A DNA stretch of 64,000 bases from CBDIDH01 sp965277595. Lineage in GTDB: Bacteria; Planctomycetota; Planctomycetia; Isosphaerales; Isosphaeraceae. The position numbers were made by a program, and so were the translations under genes. The stretch covers positions 930,001 to 994,000 of the forward strand of contig CBDIDH010000002.1 in the NCBI GenBank assembly GCA_965277595.1. The letters run 5' to 3'. The notes beneath the pieces are model-generated. The model was not told the origin of the DNA. It did not search any database and worked only from the letters and a program-made list of their open reading frames with translations. This document shows positions 26,250 through 35,016 of the stretch, one piece after another (the first letter of the stretch is position 1; every line of letters starts with the position of its first letter).

Positions 26250-28535
26250 TTACCGCTTTCGCCCCGGCTTGGGACGAGGTTTGCCTCGGTCGCGACGATC
26301 GGGGCTGTTGCGATCGCGGTCACGATCTTTTTCCTCGGCGAGGTTGCGATAGGTCGGGTTCTTCTGCGCCTCTTCAAGAACCCTGGCGACGAACTGGCCG
26401 AACCGGCCCGGAGGCTTCTCCGGAGGCATCGGGCCGTTGTTCCCGCCGCGACCGCCACCGCCGCCACCACCATTACCGTTGTTGTTATTCCCGCCGCTGT
26501 GGTCGGTATCACCGGAGGAGGGCAGGGGGGCGTGCTTGACCTTCGGCAAGAGCAGGCGCTCGCTGATCTGCCAGAGGCTGCTGGTGATGAAATAGATGCC
26601 CAGGCCCGAGGGAACCTTGTAGAACATGAAGGCCATGAAGACCATCATGTACTTCATCATCTTCTGCTGCGCCTCGGCCTCGGGCGTGGTCGCCGGAGGG
26701 GCGAAGAGCTTCGTTTGCACGAGCATCAGGGCGACGACCAGGAACGGAAGCAGGTTGAAGTAATCGCCCAGAAAGGGCACGGTCGTCGGGAACCGGAAGA
26801 GCATGTCGGGGGCGGAGAGGTCCTGAATGTACAGGAACGACGCGTGCCGGAGCCGGACGCTGTTGTTGAGCGCCTGCCAGAGCCCGACGAAGATCGGCAA
26901 CTGGATCAGGGCGGGCAGACAGCCCTTGACCGGGTTGATCCCGTGGCGGTTGTAAAAGGCCCAGGTTTCCTTGCCCTGGCGTTCCTTGTCGTCCTTGTAC
27001 TTCTCCTGGATCTCCTTGAGATAAGGCTGGAGATCCTGCATCTTCTTGGCGGAGAGGGCCTGTTTGCGGGTCAGCGGGAACATCGCCAGGCGGACCAGCA
27101 TGGTCAGCATGATGATCGCCACGCCGTAATTTCCCTGCTTACCGCCAAAGGCCGAGGCCACGACGCGGGTCACCTCGTACGTCGACGCCAGCAAAGGCGT
27201 GATGATTGCCGTCGCCAGGTACGGAGCAAGCGGAATCGAGAACCAGCCCCCCTTGCGATAGGTCGCCAGCGCCTGGGCGTCATACGGGGTCAGCGCGTCG
27301 ATCGACTTGGGACCGGCGAAAATTGCATAAGAATACGTTTTCGCAATGTTCGGGCCGACCGGGATCGGCCGCGACTTGATCTTGACGCCAATGTCCGCCT
27401 TTTGCATCGCCTGAGGGTCAACGTGAAGGATGACCGGGAAAGCTTCCTCGTCCCAGCGGTCGTCGGCCGACTTCGGCACGGTCGCCGGCTCGACGATCGA
27501 GGCGAAGTACTGGTTCTCAACCCCGGCGAACCGCAAGGGCTGGGGGAACTGGAACCGCTCCGGGTTCTCGCGCCCGCGCTTGGCGATGTCGTTGGCCGAG
27601 AGGGTCTTGACCTCGACGCCCGAGCCCTTCGCCTGGCCGAAGACCGCCTCGCGGAAGGTCCCCGTGTACCACTCCCCCTCGATCGGAATGCCGTGCGGGC
27701 CGAGGAGGTTATAAACGACCGTCCCCGTCTTTTCGGGACTCTCGAAGCTTAAATCCATCTCGAACCCGTCGCGGTTCGGAAAGAGCCGGTACGTCTTGGT
27801 GATGATCAGACCGAGGTTGTCGACTCGCGTTCGGAAGACGACCGACTGCCCCTCGCCCCGGGGGGCATCACCCTTGGGGCCTTTCGGCGTTGTCGCGATC
27901 GGACGGACGACGCGATTCTGGTCGTCGCGAACGACTTCCCAGACGACCCCGTCCAGCGGCAGCTCGCCGCCTTCGCGCTCAAGAATGCCGGCGGCGGCGA
28001 CCTCTTCGGGGTCCACGCCACGGTCTCGGGGCAGGTTCAGGGTCAACGAGAGCGACGCGGGCACGAGCGCATCATAGCGGAGAATCTGGAGCGGTTTGCG
28101 ACGCGCCTTGCGGTCGAGAAACTCCGCCTCGTAGAGCGCCGAGGCCACGGAAGCGACCCCCGCCCCCTTCTGGTCAAGACGGACTTCCAGGTGATAGCCG
28201 CCGTCGGCTCCGGGGCGCTTCGTCGAGCCGAGGATGAGTTCCTCGGGCAAGACCATCGGCACCGTCGGCGCGGCGACGAGAGGCTTCGCGGCCTTCACCG
28301 GGTCGGGCGTCTCGGCCTTGACGAAGGGGTCATCCGGGATGACCAGGTTCCCCTTCTCGTCCTTCGATGCCTCGCCCTTGCCCGCCTGGGCGGTGACCGG
28401 GTCGGCCTTCTTGGGAGCGGGCGGGGTGAGTCCGGCCCAGTCCATCGCGAACCAGATTGCCTGGAACGAGAGGAGAGAGAGGACGACGAAAAGGATCATC
28501 CGCTTCTCACTGCTCAGCGTCTCTTCACTGCTCAT
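26250..28535 (-). CDS. yidC: membrane protein insertase YidC
   Basis: Inserts proteins into the cytoplasmic membrane alone or with SecYEG. The 761 residues show TM1 at about 12-30 (ILFVVLSLLSFQAIWFAMDW), a large periplasmic beta domain (about 70-420) and the conserved C-terminal membrane core with LTRKQALSAKKMQDLQPYLKEI, PVKGCLPALIQLPIFVGLW and YKVPSGLGIYFITSSLW. The tail is unusually rich in Asn/Gly then Arg/Asp, with low-complexity runs of N and G, and ends strongly basic, which may bind ribosomes. Longer than E. coli YidC (548) by the linker and tail. Confidence 0.95.
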   Translation of the reverse strand: MSSEETLSSEKRMILFVVLSLLSFQAIWFAMDWAGLTPPAPKKADPVTAQAGKGEASKDEKGNLVIPDDPFVKAETPDPVKAAKPLVAAPTVPMVLPEELILGSTKRPGADGGYHLEVRLDQKGAGVASVASALYEAEFLDRKARRKPLQILRYDALVPASLSLTLNLPRDRGVDPEEVAAAGILEREGGELPLDGVVWEVVRDDQNRVVRPIATTPKGPKGDAPRGEGQSVVFRTRVDNLGLIITKTYRLFPNRDGFEMDLSFESPEKTGTVVYNLLGPHGIPIEGEWYTGTFREAVFGQAKGSGVEVKTLSANDIAKRGRENPERFQFPQPLRFAGVENQYFASIVEPATVPKSADDRWDEEAFPVILHVDPQAMQKADIGVKIKSRPIPVGPNIAKTYSYAIFAGPKSIDALTPYDAQALATYRKGGWFSIPLAPYLATAIITPLLASTYEVTRVVASAFGGKQGNYGVAIIMLTMLVRLAMFPLTRKQALSAKKMQDLQPYLKEIQEKYKDDKERQGKETWAFYNRHGINPVKGCLPALIQLPIFVGLWQALNNSVRLRHASFLYIQDLSAPDMLFRFPTTVPFLGDYFNLLPFLVVALMLVQTKLFAPPATTPEAEAQQKMMKYMMVFMAFMFYKVPSGLGIYFITSSLWQISERLLLPKVKHAPLPSSGDTDHSGGNNNNGNGGGGGGGRGGNNGPMPPEKPPGRFGQFVARVLEEAQKNPTYRNLAEEKDRDRDRNSPDRRDRGKPRPKPGRKR

Positions 28536-28868
28536 CGTGGGAAAAACCTTGGGGCCAGAGCGTTCGCGAGGCGTCTCGACCGAGACCCTGCTCGGTTCGG
28601 CTCGGTTCGGTTCGGTGCGATCCAGCCGTCTTCGCGAGACAAGCCAGACCGGGTTGAGCCGACACTCACAGAGTCATTCGACGCTGGACCCGGTATTCTT
28701 CGCCGGGTCCGAGCAGGATTCGTGGCGGGTTCGCGTCGATTCCGTGACAATCCGGACGGAGGACGGGGCCGGAATCGGGCCGATCGTCGGGGAGGGTCGG
28801 TCGGAACGTTCGATCGGACAAGCCGGTCCGTCGTGAACCTGATCTAAACTGACCTGATCTGACCTGAG
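28536..28868. other. non-coding gap with simple repeats
   Basis: This 333-nt gap between yidC and the phosphoesterase has no credible gene. It holds a TCGGTTCGG-type simple repeat (28591-28617) and an ACCTGATCT-type repeat (28836-28870) whose last bases reach the phosphoesterase stop. A yidC promoter would be expected here, but no clear -35/-10 pair is visible. Confidence 0.6.
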
Positions 28869-29714
28869 CTAGCGCCCCTGCCGGAGCCGGTCGCCCAGAA
28901 ACGGTTCGAGTTCGGGGACGGCGTAAATCTTCTGGATCGTCGTCTCGAAGTCGTAGGCGAGCCGACGGTACGAGATCCGCACCGGACCGGCCGCCGCCGC
29001 AGGCTGCGCGGCAGAGCCATTCTCGACCGTATCGCCGCCCGAGCCGTTGCGTTGCGAGGCCGGCGCTGACGGTTGACCATCGTCGAGGATCACGTAACAA
29101 GCCCGGTTGTCGCCGTCGCGCGGCTGACCGACCGAGCCGACGTTGATCATCAGCTTGCCCTCGCCGAGCGTGTACTCGTTGTCAATCTCCTCGGGGGCAT
29201 AAAACTGATACCCTTCGGTAAAAACGCCAGGGACGTGCGTGTGCCCCTGAAAACAGTAGCGTTCCACGAGCTGAAAGAGTCGTTCCATCTTCCGATGATT
29301 ATAAATATCCTCGGGAAAGATATACTCGCTCAGCGGGTTTCGGGGCGATCCGTGGACGAACAGAAACGTCCCGTTGCGGTGCGATCGGGGCAATTCGCCG
29401 AGAAACTCCCAGCGCTTTTCGTTATTGTCCCGGTCGGCCGGGCTTTCCAGTTGCTCGCGGGTCCAGAAGATGGCGCGCTCGGCGCCGATGTTGAACCCGT
29501 CGGGGTCGAACATGGCCCCCTGGTCGTGGTTGCCCAGCAGGGTCACCGTGCAATTCGCCATCACCCGGTCGATGCACTCGCGCGGGTTCGGGCCGTAGCC
29601 GATGATATCGCCAAGGCAGTAAATCTCGGTGAGCCCCTGCGCCTTGATGTCGTCAAGAACGACCTCAAGCGCTTCGAGGTTTCCGTGTATATCGCTAATC
29701 AGAGCACGGCGCAC
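28869..29714 (-). CDS. calcineurin-like metallophosphoesterase (YfcE/MJ0936-like)
   Basis: Two-metal phosphoesterase of 281 residues. Metal-binding motifs appear in order: SDIHGN at 7-12, GDIIGYGPNP, GNHD, FVHGSP and GHTHVPG. The GTG start at 29714 was chosen because GGAGG lies about 10 nt upstream and it opens directly on the first motif; the longer frame upstream has no such support. The C-terminal 60 residues after GQPRDGDNRA contain a low-complexity Ser/Gly/Ala linker. Substrate could be a phosphodiester or a nucleotide; unknown. Confidence 0.88.
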   Translation of the reverse strand: MRRALISDIHGNLEALEVVLDDIKAQGLTEIYCLGDIIGYGPNPRECIDRVMANCTVTLLGNHDQGAMFDPDGFNIGAERAIFWTREQLESPADRDNNEKRWEFLGELPRSHRNGTFLFVHGSPRNPLSEYIFPEDIYNHRKMERLFQLVERYCFQGHTHVPGVFTEGYQFYAPEEIDNEYTLGEGKLMINVGSVGQPRDGDNRACYVILDDGQPSAPASQRNGSGGDTVENGSAAQPAAAAGPVRISYRRLAYDFETTIQKIYAVPELEPFLGDRLRQGR

Positions 29715-29862
29715 CGGAAGGATACCTCCGAGCGGACAGGGGCCGGGGGGCAAGACTCGACCCACTCCATCGTTGGGACAGAGATGATCCGGGATCGCGC
29801 GTCCGCCACGCTTCGTAATCTCACTAAGATAATTCGCGTCTGGTCCGTGGGTCAAGGCCAAC

Positions 29863-29997
29863 GCCCAGCCTTGCGGGAGGATTGCAAAGTCCCGATGACC
29901 GATGACCGATGACCGAAAAATTCCGACTGTTTGGTCCTTGGTCGCCGGTCATTGGTCATTGAAAAGTAGGACTTTGCAATCCTCCTGCCCAGCCTTG
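29863..29997. repeat. heptad-unit inverted repeat, copy 5, with flanking direct repeats
   Basis: An 11-bp direct repeat GCCCAGCCTTG (29863-29873 and 29987-29997) brackets a 17-bp inverted repeat GGAGGATTGCAAAGTCC (29876-29892; complement 29969-29985). Inside are three GACCGAT units on the left and the complementary GGTC-type units on the right, around a core of under 20 nt beginning GAAAAATT. The layout resembles an inserted element with target duplication. Confidence 0.85.
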
Positions 29998-30212
29998 AAT
30001 CAATGAGCCCTGGCCAACGGACCTTTGAGGATTCCTGACCCTTTCAAGTGCATCATCAAGAACCCTCCAACGTCTTCTTCATAAGAAAGACGTAGGGCGC
30101 CTGGCGAATCGGACAGACGATTTTGTTAGCGTGTTGGATCAGGATCGGTTTCTGGGGTCGCAAAGACGCCAGGTGAAGGGTTTTTGATCGAGAGAGCGGG
30201 GAGCGTTCGGGC

Positions 30213-30920
30213 GTGAACTTGCTGGCGCTGGATACATCGACAAGCCAGGCGGCCCTTGTCGTCGTGACGACCCGGGGCGCCGTGCGGATTGCCGGGCCTG
30301 ATCCCTCGGCACGGCACGGTCGGGCGCTGATCCCGGCCATCCAGAGCCTTCTCAAAAGCGCGGGGCTGGTTCCGGCCGATCTCGACGGCCTGGCTGTTGG
30401 CCTTGGTCCCGGCTCGTACACGGGGCTTCGGGTCGGCCTGACCGCCGCCAAGACGCTGGCGTATGCCCTGGGCAAGCCGCTGGCGGGCTTCGATAGCCTG
30501 GAGGCGATCGCCTGGAACGCGCCAGAGTCGGCCCGAGACGTCGCGGTGATCGCCGATGCCCAGCGCGGCGACCTTTACGCGGCCGACTTTGCCCGGGATG
30601 CGCCGGGAGGCCCGCTCCGCCGGGTCGGCTCGACCCGGGTCGTGGCTCTTGATCGCTGGCTGCGTGAACGTCCCGACGGGGCATTCGTGCTTGGTCCCGC
30701 CCTCGGTGTCGAGAAGCTCGCCGCGTTGATTCCCGCCGCGATCGCCCGGCCCGACGATCCCGGCCGCAACAGTCCCGACCCGATCCGGCTGGCCGAGTTT
30801 GCGCGCGAGGTCTGGGCCTCGGGGCGGCGTGACGAGCCTTTCTTCCTCGAACCCGTTTACCTGCGTCGGAGCGCGGCGGAGGATCAGTGGGACGCTCGCG
30901 GAGGCTCGGCCGCGACATGA
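30213..30920 (+). CDS. tsaB: tRNA threonylcarbamoyladenosine biosynthesis protein TsaB
   Basis: Partner of TsaD in making t6A37 in ANN-decoding tRNAs. The 235-residue product starts at GTG with a GGGGAG about 10 nt upstream. It opens LLALDTSTSQAALVV and has the diagnostic GLGPGSYTGLRVG around 60-75, both hallmarks of the ASKHA-fold TsaB. The stop overlaps the next start (ATGA), so the methyltransferase is translationally coupled. Confidence 0.92.
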   Translation: MNLLALDTSTSQAALVVVTTRGAVRIAGPDPSARHGRALIPAIQSLLKSAGLVPADLDGLAVGLGPGSYTGLRVGLTAAKTLAYALGKPLAGFDSLEAIAWNAPESARDVAVIADAQRGDLYAADFARDAPGGPLRRVGSTRVVALDRWLRERPDGAFVLGPALGVEKLAALIPAAIARPDDPGRNSPDPIRLAEFAREVWASGRRDEPFFLEPVYLRRSAAEDQWDARGGSAAT

Positions 30921-31765
30921 CCTCGACCGACCGCGACCAGGCCCGCACCAAGTCGGCCTATTCCCTGCAATGGAACCGATTTCGGATCGTCCGGCCGGAC
31001 GAGGACCGGGCCACCTTTCGGAACCGGACGGGCCTTGCCGCGGCCGACCTCGCCGGGGCGGTCGTCCTTGACGCCGGTTGCGGCATGGGCCGCTATCTTC
31101 GAGCCGCCGCCGAAGGCTCGCCGCGCCAGCTTCTCGGCCTTGACCTGAGCCGGGCGGTCGTCGCCGCGCGCGACCAGACCCGCGACCTCCCCGGCGTCGC
31201 GGTCGTTCAGGGCGATCTTTTGCGACCCCCCTTCGTCCCAGGGACGTTTGACCAGATTTATTCGCTCGGCGTGCTCGACCACACCCCCGACCCCCGCGCC
31301 GCGTTTCTCTCGGTGGCTCGCCTGCTGAAGCCGGGGGGCCGGATTGTCGTCTGGGTCTATCCCAGGGAAAGGGCCCTTCTGGAGCGGGTCATCGGGGTTC
31401 ACCGTGCCGTCTCGAAACGGCTCCCCCTGCCTGTTCTTGTCGGACTCAGCCAGGTCATGGCCCCGGTCGGCGGCCTGAAGCGGCGTCTGATGGCCAGCAA
31501 GAACCGTCTCATCGCCCGAGCGGGGGTGATGCTCAACCTACTGACGATCGGCGTCTCGATGCACCCCGACCCCGAGGTCCGCGTCTGCGACACGCTCGAC
31601 TGGTACGCCCCGAAATTCCTCTCGCGGCACACGGTGGATGAGGTCCGCGGCTGGTTCGCCGACGCCGGACTCGTCGACGTCGTGGACCTTTCCGCCGATC
31701 AGGTCTTTTACCACGCCGGTCAGGGCAACGGCGTCAACCTCGCCGGCAAGCGACCTGCAGCCTGA
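30917..31765 (+). CDS. SAM-dependent class I methyltransferase (Methyltransf_11 type)
   Basis: From the ATG overlapping the tsaB stop, 282 residues. SAM motif I is VVLDAGCGMGRYLRA, followed by LLGLDLSRAVVAAR, VQGDLLRPPF and SLGVLDHTPDPRAAF, the usual order for ubiquinone/menaquinone- or small-molecule-type methyltransferases. The later part contains long helices and YAPKFLSRHTVDEVRGWF, typical of bacterial members near glycan or lipid genes. Substrate unknown. Confidence 0.85.
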   Translation: MTSTDRDQARTKSAYSLQWNRFRIVRPDEDRATFRNRTGLAAADLAGAVVLDAGCGMGRYLRAAAEGSPRQLLGLDLSRAVVAARDQTRDLPGVAVVQGDLLRPPFVPGTFDQIYSLGVLDHTPDPRAAFLSVARLLKPGGRIVVWVYPRERALLERVIGVHRAVSKRLPLPVLVGLSQVMAPVGGLKRRLMASKNRLIARAGVMLNLLTIGVSMHPDPEVRVCDTLDWYAPKFLSRHTVDEVRGWFADAGLVDVVDLSADQVFYHAGQGNGVNLAGKRPAA

Positions 31766-31780
31766 CCCTCAACGCGGCCT

Positions 31781-31912
31781 TCACATCCCCTGAACCGGAA
31801 TTCCCAGCGAACCGGCGAGCGCTCCCAGCGCCAGCGTGACGGCGACCACCAGGGCCAGCCAGCGCGCCGCCTTCCTTGGCCAACCGGAAAGAATCTGAGC
31901 TTCGCCGCACAT
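31781..31912 (-). CDS. possible small single-pass membrane protein
   Basis: A 43-residue frame from ATG 31912 with a polar start, two basic residues then a 20-residue hydrophobic helix (about 18-38) and a short tail. GGAG lies about 9 nt upstream. Small proteins of this shape are common but no family is recognised. It converges on the methyltransferase gene. Confidence 0.4.
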   Translation of the reverse strand: MCGEAQILSGWPRKAARWLALVVAVTLALGALAGSLGIPVQGM

Positions 31913-32059
31913 GAAACGGTCTCCGGCCGGAGTGTGTTGATCGATAATCCTACGTCGCGAAACGCCAGAAGGTGCGACCGACGTGATCATACAGCGAATA
32001 GCCAATCCCTTTACGCGGAACGAGCGAATAGCCCGCGTAAAACAATTCAGAGCCGACGT

Positions 32060-33073
32060 TCACAACGTCCGATCGACGGCCTCGGCAACCCGTCGGCAGT
32101 CGGTCATCAACCGGCCGAAGGCGGCCGGGGTGATCGTCTGCGAGCCGTCGCTCATGGCGTGCTCGGGGTCGTCGTGGACCTCGACAATCAGGGCGTCGGC
32201 CTCGCAGGCCACGGCCGCCTTGCACATCCGGGCGACGAGTCGGGCCTTGCCGGTTCCGTGCGACGGGTCAACAACCACGGGCAAGTGGCTCTTGTCGTGG
32301 AGGTAAGGGACCGTCGCCAGCGGCAGGGTGAACCGAGTGTGGTCCTCGAACGTCCGGATTCCGCGCTCGCAGAGCATGACGTTCGGATTGCCGCGGTCAA
32401 GAATATATTCGGCGGCGAGCAGGAACTCGTCCACCGTCGCGCTCATTCCGCGCTTCAAGAGGGCGGGCTTTCCCGAGTCGCCGACGGCCTGCAAGAGCTG
32501 ATAGTTCTGCATGTTCCGGGCGCCGATCTGGAGCACGTCGGCATAGCTGGCGACCATCGCGACATGCTCGGGAGCCATGACTTCGGTGACGATCGCCAAG
32601 CCCGTCGCATCGCGAGCGGCGGCGAGCATCTTGAGGCCCTCTTCCTTGTGCCCCTGGAAGCTGTAAGGGCTGGTTCTGGGCTTGAAGGCTCCGCCGCGAA
32701 GGCCGGTGGCTCCCAGCTCCTTGAGCTTGCGAGCGAGGGAGACGATCTGCGCCTCGCTCTCGACCGAACAGGGACCGGCGATCACCGCGACCCGGTTGCC
32801 GCCGACTTCCAGGCTGAGCGCCTTGACGACCGTCCGCTCGGACTTCAGTTCCGACGAGGCCCGTTTGTAAGGGGCCATGATCGGCAAGACCTTTTCGACG
32901 CCGAGGCCCGGTTCAAGAGCCTCGGTCAGGCCCGGGCGCTCCTCGCCGATCGCCGCGATGACCGTTTGATGCGTCCCCTTGATGACCTGAGGCGTGAGGC
33001 CGAGCGCGGTGATCTGCCCGACCATGTGCTCGACCTGTTCGGCCGTCGCGTCCGATTTCATGACAACGATCAC
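32060..33073 (-). CDS. aroF: 3-deoxy-7-phosphoheptulonate synthase (DAHP synthase, AroF type Ibeta)
   Basis: First step of the shikimate pathway, joining phosphoenolpyruvate and erythrose 4-phosphate. The 337 residues have an N-terminal ferredoxin-like/ACT-like regulatory domain (1-70, opening MIVVMKSDATAEQVEHM) and the TIM-barrel core with VIAGPCSVES, GGAFKPRTSPYSFQG, LKRGMSATVDEFL and the late DPSHGTGK. This arrangement matches the Thermotoga-like Ibeta class, which is feedback-regulated by Tyr or Phe. Confidence 0.95.
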   Translation of the reverse strand: MIVVMKSDATAEQVEHMVGQITALGLTPQVIKGTHQTVIAAIGEERPGLTEALEPGLGVEKVLPIMAPYKRASSELKSERTVVKALSLEVGGNRVAVIAGPCSVESEAQIVSLARKLKELGATGLRGGAFKPRTSPYSFQGHKEEGLKMLAAARDATGLAIVTEVMAPEHVAMVASYADVLQIGARNMQNYQLLQAVGDSGKPALLKRGMSATVDEFLLAAEYILDRGNPNVMLCERGIRTFEDHTRFTLPLATVPYLHDKSHLPVVVDPSHGTGKARLVARMCKAAVACEADALIVEVHDDPEHAMSDGSQTITPAAFGRLMTDCRRVAEAVDRTL

Positions 33074-33267
33074 GGTATCCCGCCCTCCCCGACAGACGCC
33101 CCAAGGCCAAGCCTTGCCGCGTCGTCATGCCTTCTTGATCGCCCCGGAGCGGTGCGACCCCTCGCACCTCCACCCCTCGGCGGCTCGATTCCACTCAACG
33201 GATTGGTCGTTTCCGCGTGTTTCTTGATGGGTTGCCGAGGGTCCATTGTCTCGAAACCAGGAGGGAC

Positions 33268-33372
33268 GATGACCGATGACCGATGACCGATCAATTCTTA
33301 ATCAGTCTCTCGCCTCGTGTTCGTGATCCTGGACCGTTTTACTCGGTCATCGGTCATTGGTCATTGGTCATC
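33268..33372. repeat. heptad-unit inverted repeat, copy 6
   Basis: Left arm of three GACCGAT units (33268-33291), a loop of about 50 nt, and a right arm of four GGTC-type units (33343-33372). It lies upstream of aroF. Confidence 0.85.
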
Positions 33373-33676
33373 CAAGCTTGATCTTGATCGAGAAGGAATC
33401 GCAGGAACCGCAAGCCCCGACCATTCCAAGGCAATCCGATCCGACAAAAAAAGCCTCGGAACCTGCGATGAGGTCCCGGGGCCTGGTTGATTTCCTGAAA
33501 AATTCCAGCGAAGGAGTCAGAAACCGTCCACGGCCCGGCGACCTATCGTAAACCTCGTAAACGCGACGAGGGTCACGGACCAATTTCGGTCAAGGATCGC
33601 GGCGGGGCGGGTCAAGGTTTCCACCTCAAGAACCTGGAACAGGCAAAAAGATCAGGTCTATCAATACAAAACCGGT

Positions 33677-33702
33677 CCGGGTCTGACAAAGGCCAGACCC
33701 GG
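33677..33702 (-). terminator. terminator-like GC hairpin
   Basis: Perfect 9-bp stem (CCGGGTCTG paired with CAGACCCGG) and 8-nt loop; on the minus strand it is followed after five bases by TTTT. It would end the small transcript described here. Confidence 0.45.
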
Positions 33703-33763
33703 CCCGTATCCTGCCATTAAGCAGAAAGGTGCGGCTGCCCGACGGGCAACCCGTCGGCTGCCG

Positions 33764-33796
33764 TTAGGCGAGCCGCCTCTGGTTGTCACTACACAC
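33764..33796 (-). CDS. possible 10-codon micro-ORF behind a perfect Shine-Dalgarno
   Basis: GTG at 33796 opens a frame of ten codons (MCSDNQRRLA) ending in TAA. Upstream, AAAGGAGGTGATC is complementary to 13 nt of the 16S rRNA 3' end, with 7 nt between GGAGG and the start, an ideal spacing. An alternative GTG at 33789 opens a longer 42-codon frame but lies 14 nt from GGAGG. No family is recognised. Confidence 0.4.
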   Translation of the reverse strand: MCSDNQRRLA

Positions 33797-34101
33797 GCGA
33801 TCACCTCCTTTGCTAAAGAACACCCCGGTCCCGTGAAAGTCCAGCCTCGCGCGAGAGCGGGCTCTAGCCCGTCGTACCACGTTGCGTACGACCCGAAGAC
33901 GCCGACCGGTTCATGTGTGACCCCAGCCGACATCGTCAACTATATCAATCTGTCGCCTCGGTTCAACCACCCGGCCGACCTCCCACTCGATTTTCGAAGA
34001 ACTGTTCAGAGAGCGGGCGACCTGAGCAAAGACCTAATTTCTTGCGAGAAAAGAGATTAACGAAGAATCTCGACCGGTCTGACAAAATCCAAAAAATCCC
34101 C

Positions 34102-34695
34102 TCAGACGACCGGATCTTCCATGGTTTTGATCTCGTCGTAGAGATTTTGGCAGTCTCGGGCGAGGGTTTCCAGGCGAGGATCACCGGCGCCGAAGGATAC
34201 GATCGCGGTCCGGTAATACCAGAGGACAGACGCGCGGTCGGCGTGAAAGAGCGACCAGACCGGTCGGCCGGCGCGAAGGTCGCGGGCGATGCTCAGGAGA
34301 TTGTGGAGCTTGTCGGCCAGGATGACCGCGCGGGCTTCGATCGAGGCATCGGCCAGAGCGGCGAGGTGATCGCGCTTGCGGTCGATCCAGGGACGCTTCT
34401 GTCCCTGGGCGTCGAGCTTGACCTCGGAACACGACGCGACGAGGTCGGCCACGACCGGGCCGAACCGATTCTGGACGTCGTCAAGCGACGCCTCGGTATC
34501 CTCGACAAGGTCGTGCAGGAGTCCGGCGATGACCACATCCTCGGCGAAGCCGAGCCGGTCAAGGATCATCGCCACCGCTACGACGTGTTCGACATAAGGA
34601 ACGCCCGAGCCCCGGCGGACCTGCCCCCGGTGCGCCGTCGCCGCCCAGCAAAGCGCATCGTCCAGAGTCGCGGAGATCAACGAGAGGGTGGCCAT
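34102..34695 (-). CDS. HD-domain phosphohydrolase related to RelA/SpoT hydrolases
   Basis: A 197-residue protein made of an HD domain alone: H37 in YVEHVVAVA, H61-D62 in GLLHDLVEDTE and D128 in ADKLHNL, the spacing seen in (p)ppGpp hydrolases of the MESH1/small alarmone hydrolase type. It lacks a synthetase domain. It probably hydrolyses (p)ppGpp or another nucleotide in the cytoplasm. The last residue of the chain, EDPVV, is followed by the stop at 34102. Confidence 0.82.
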   Translation of the reverse strand: MATLSLISATLDDALCWAATAHRGQVRRGSGVPYVEHVVAVAMILDRLGFAEDVVIAGLLHDLVEDTEASLDDVQNRFGPVVADLVASCSEVKLDAQGQKRPWIDRKRDHLAALADASIEARAVILADKLHNLLSIARDLRAGRPVWSLFHADRASVLWYYRTAIVSFGAGDPRLETLARDCQNLYDEIKTMEDPVV

Positions 34696-35016
34696 TTTTC
34701 GAACCGTCGAGGCGATCTCAGGGGTGTGTTTCGCTGACGCTCAACGTCGCGGACCGGGCGACGCTCAGCCTGGCTTCGTTTTCAAAACGAAGAATTGCGC
34801 GCCGGCCGAAAGACAAGACGTCAGGCATCGAAACTCATGTCGCGTCTGGATTTAGGACGAGCAACACGCCCAGCACCGACGTCGGTGCTGGCTTCGTTTC
34901 GCGTAGAGAGCCCCAAAAAAGTGTCGCGCCGCGCGACGCGCCCGTGAGGGTTGGCGGGTCGCGCGGAACGAAATCCGGGGGTCATTCTTCTGGGGAGGCT
35001 CGTGCTCTCTTTTTTT
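34696..35016. other. non-coding gap rich in palindromes
   Basis: A 321-nt gap without a credible gene. It holds CTTCGTTTT-C-AAAACGAAG (34774-34792), a 22-bp perfect palindrome (34870-34891), and two copies of a CTGGCTTCGTTT word (about 34770 and 34888); a close relative of that word is at 8413. The G/C-rich end near 34920-34970 has GCGCGACGCG-type inverted words. Confidence 0.55.
34870..34891. repeat. 22-bp perfect palindrome
   Basis: CCAGCACCGACGTCGGTGCTGG reads the same on both strands. It could be an operator or the tip of a terminator; a T-rich CTTCGTTTC follows on the plus strand. Confidence 0.7.

Larger units (their letters stand above)
33661..33900 (-). ncRNA. candidate structured RNA with a tiny reading frame
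   Basis: Read on the minus strand, the segment has three back-to-back hairpins (33872-33891, 33858-33871 and 33846-33855), then a perfect Shine-Dalgarno stretch at 33799-33811, a 10-codon frame, an imperfect stem (33732-33763) and a final 9-bp GC stem with an 8-nt loop (33677-33702) followed by a TTTT run. This looks like a short self-contained transcript. No known RNA family is recognised and the transcript limits are inferred. Confidence 0.45.

Noticed and set aside
33799..33811. GATCACCTCCTTT reads as the 3' end of 16S rRNA on the plus strand.
   Set aside because: There is no helix 45 or other rRNA sequence before it; on the minus strand it is a perfect Shine-Dalgarno followed by a start codon.
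33764..33811. Tag-peptide-like frame (ending RRLA) suggesting tmRNA.
   Set aside because: No tRNA-like ends or acceptor stem, and tmRNA has no Shine-Dalgarno before the tag frame.
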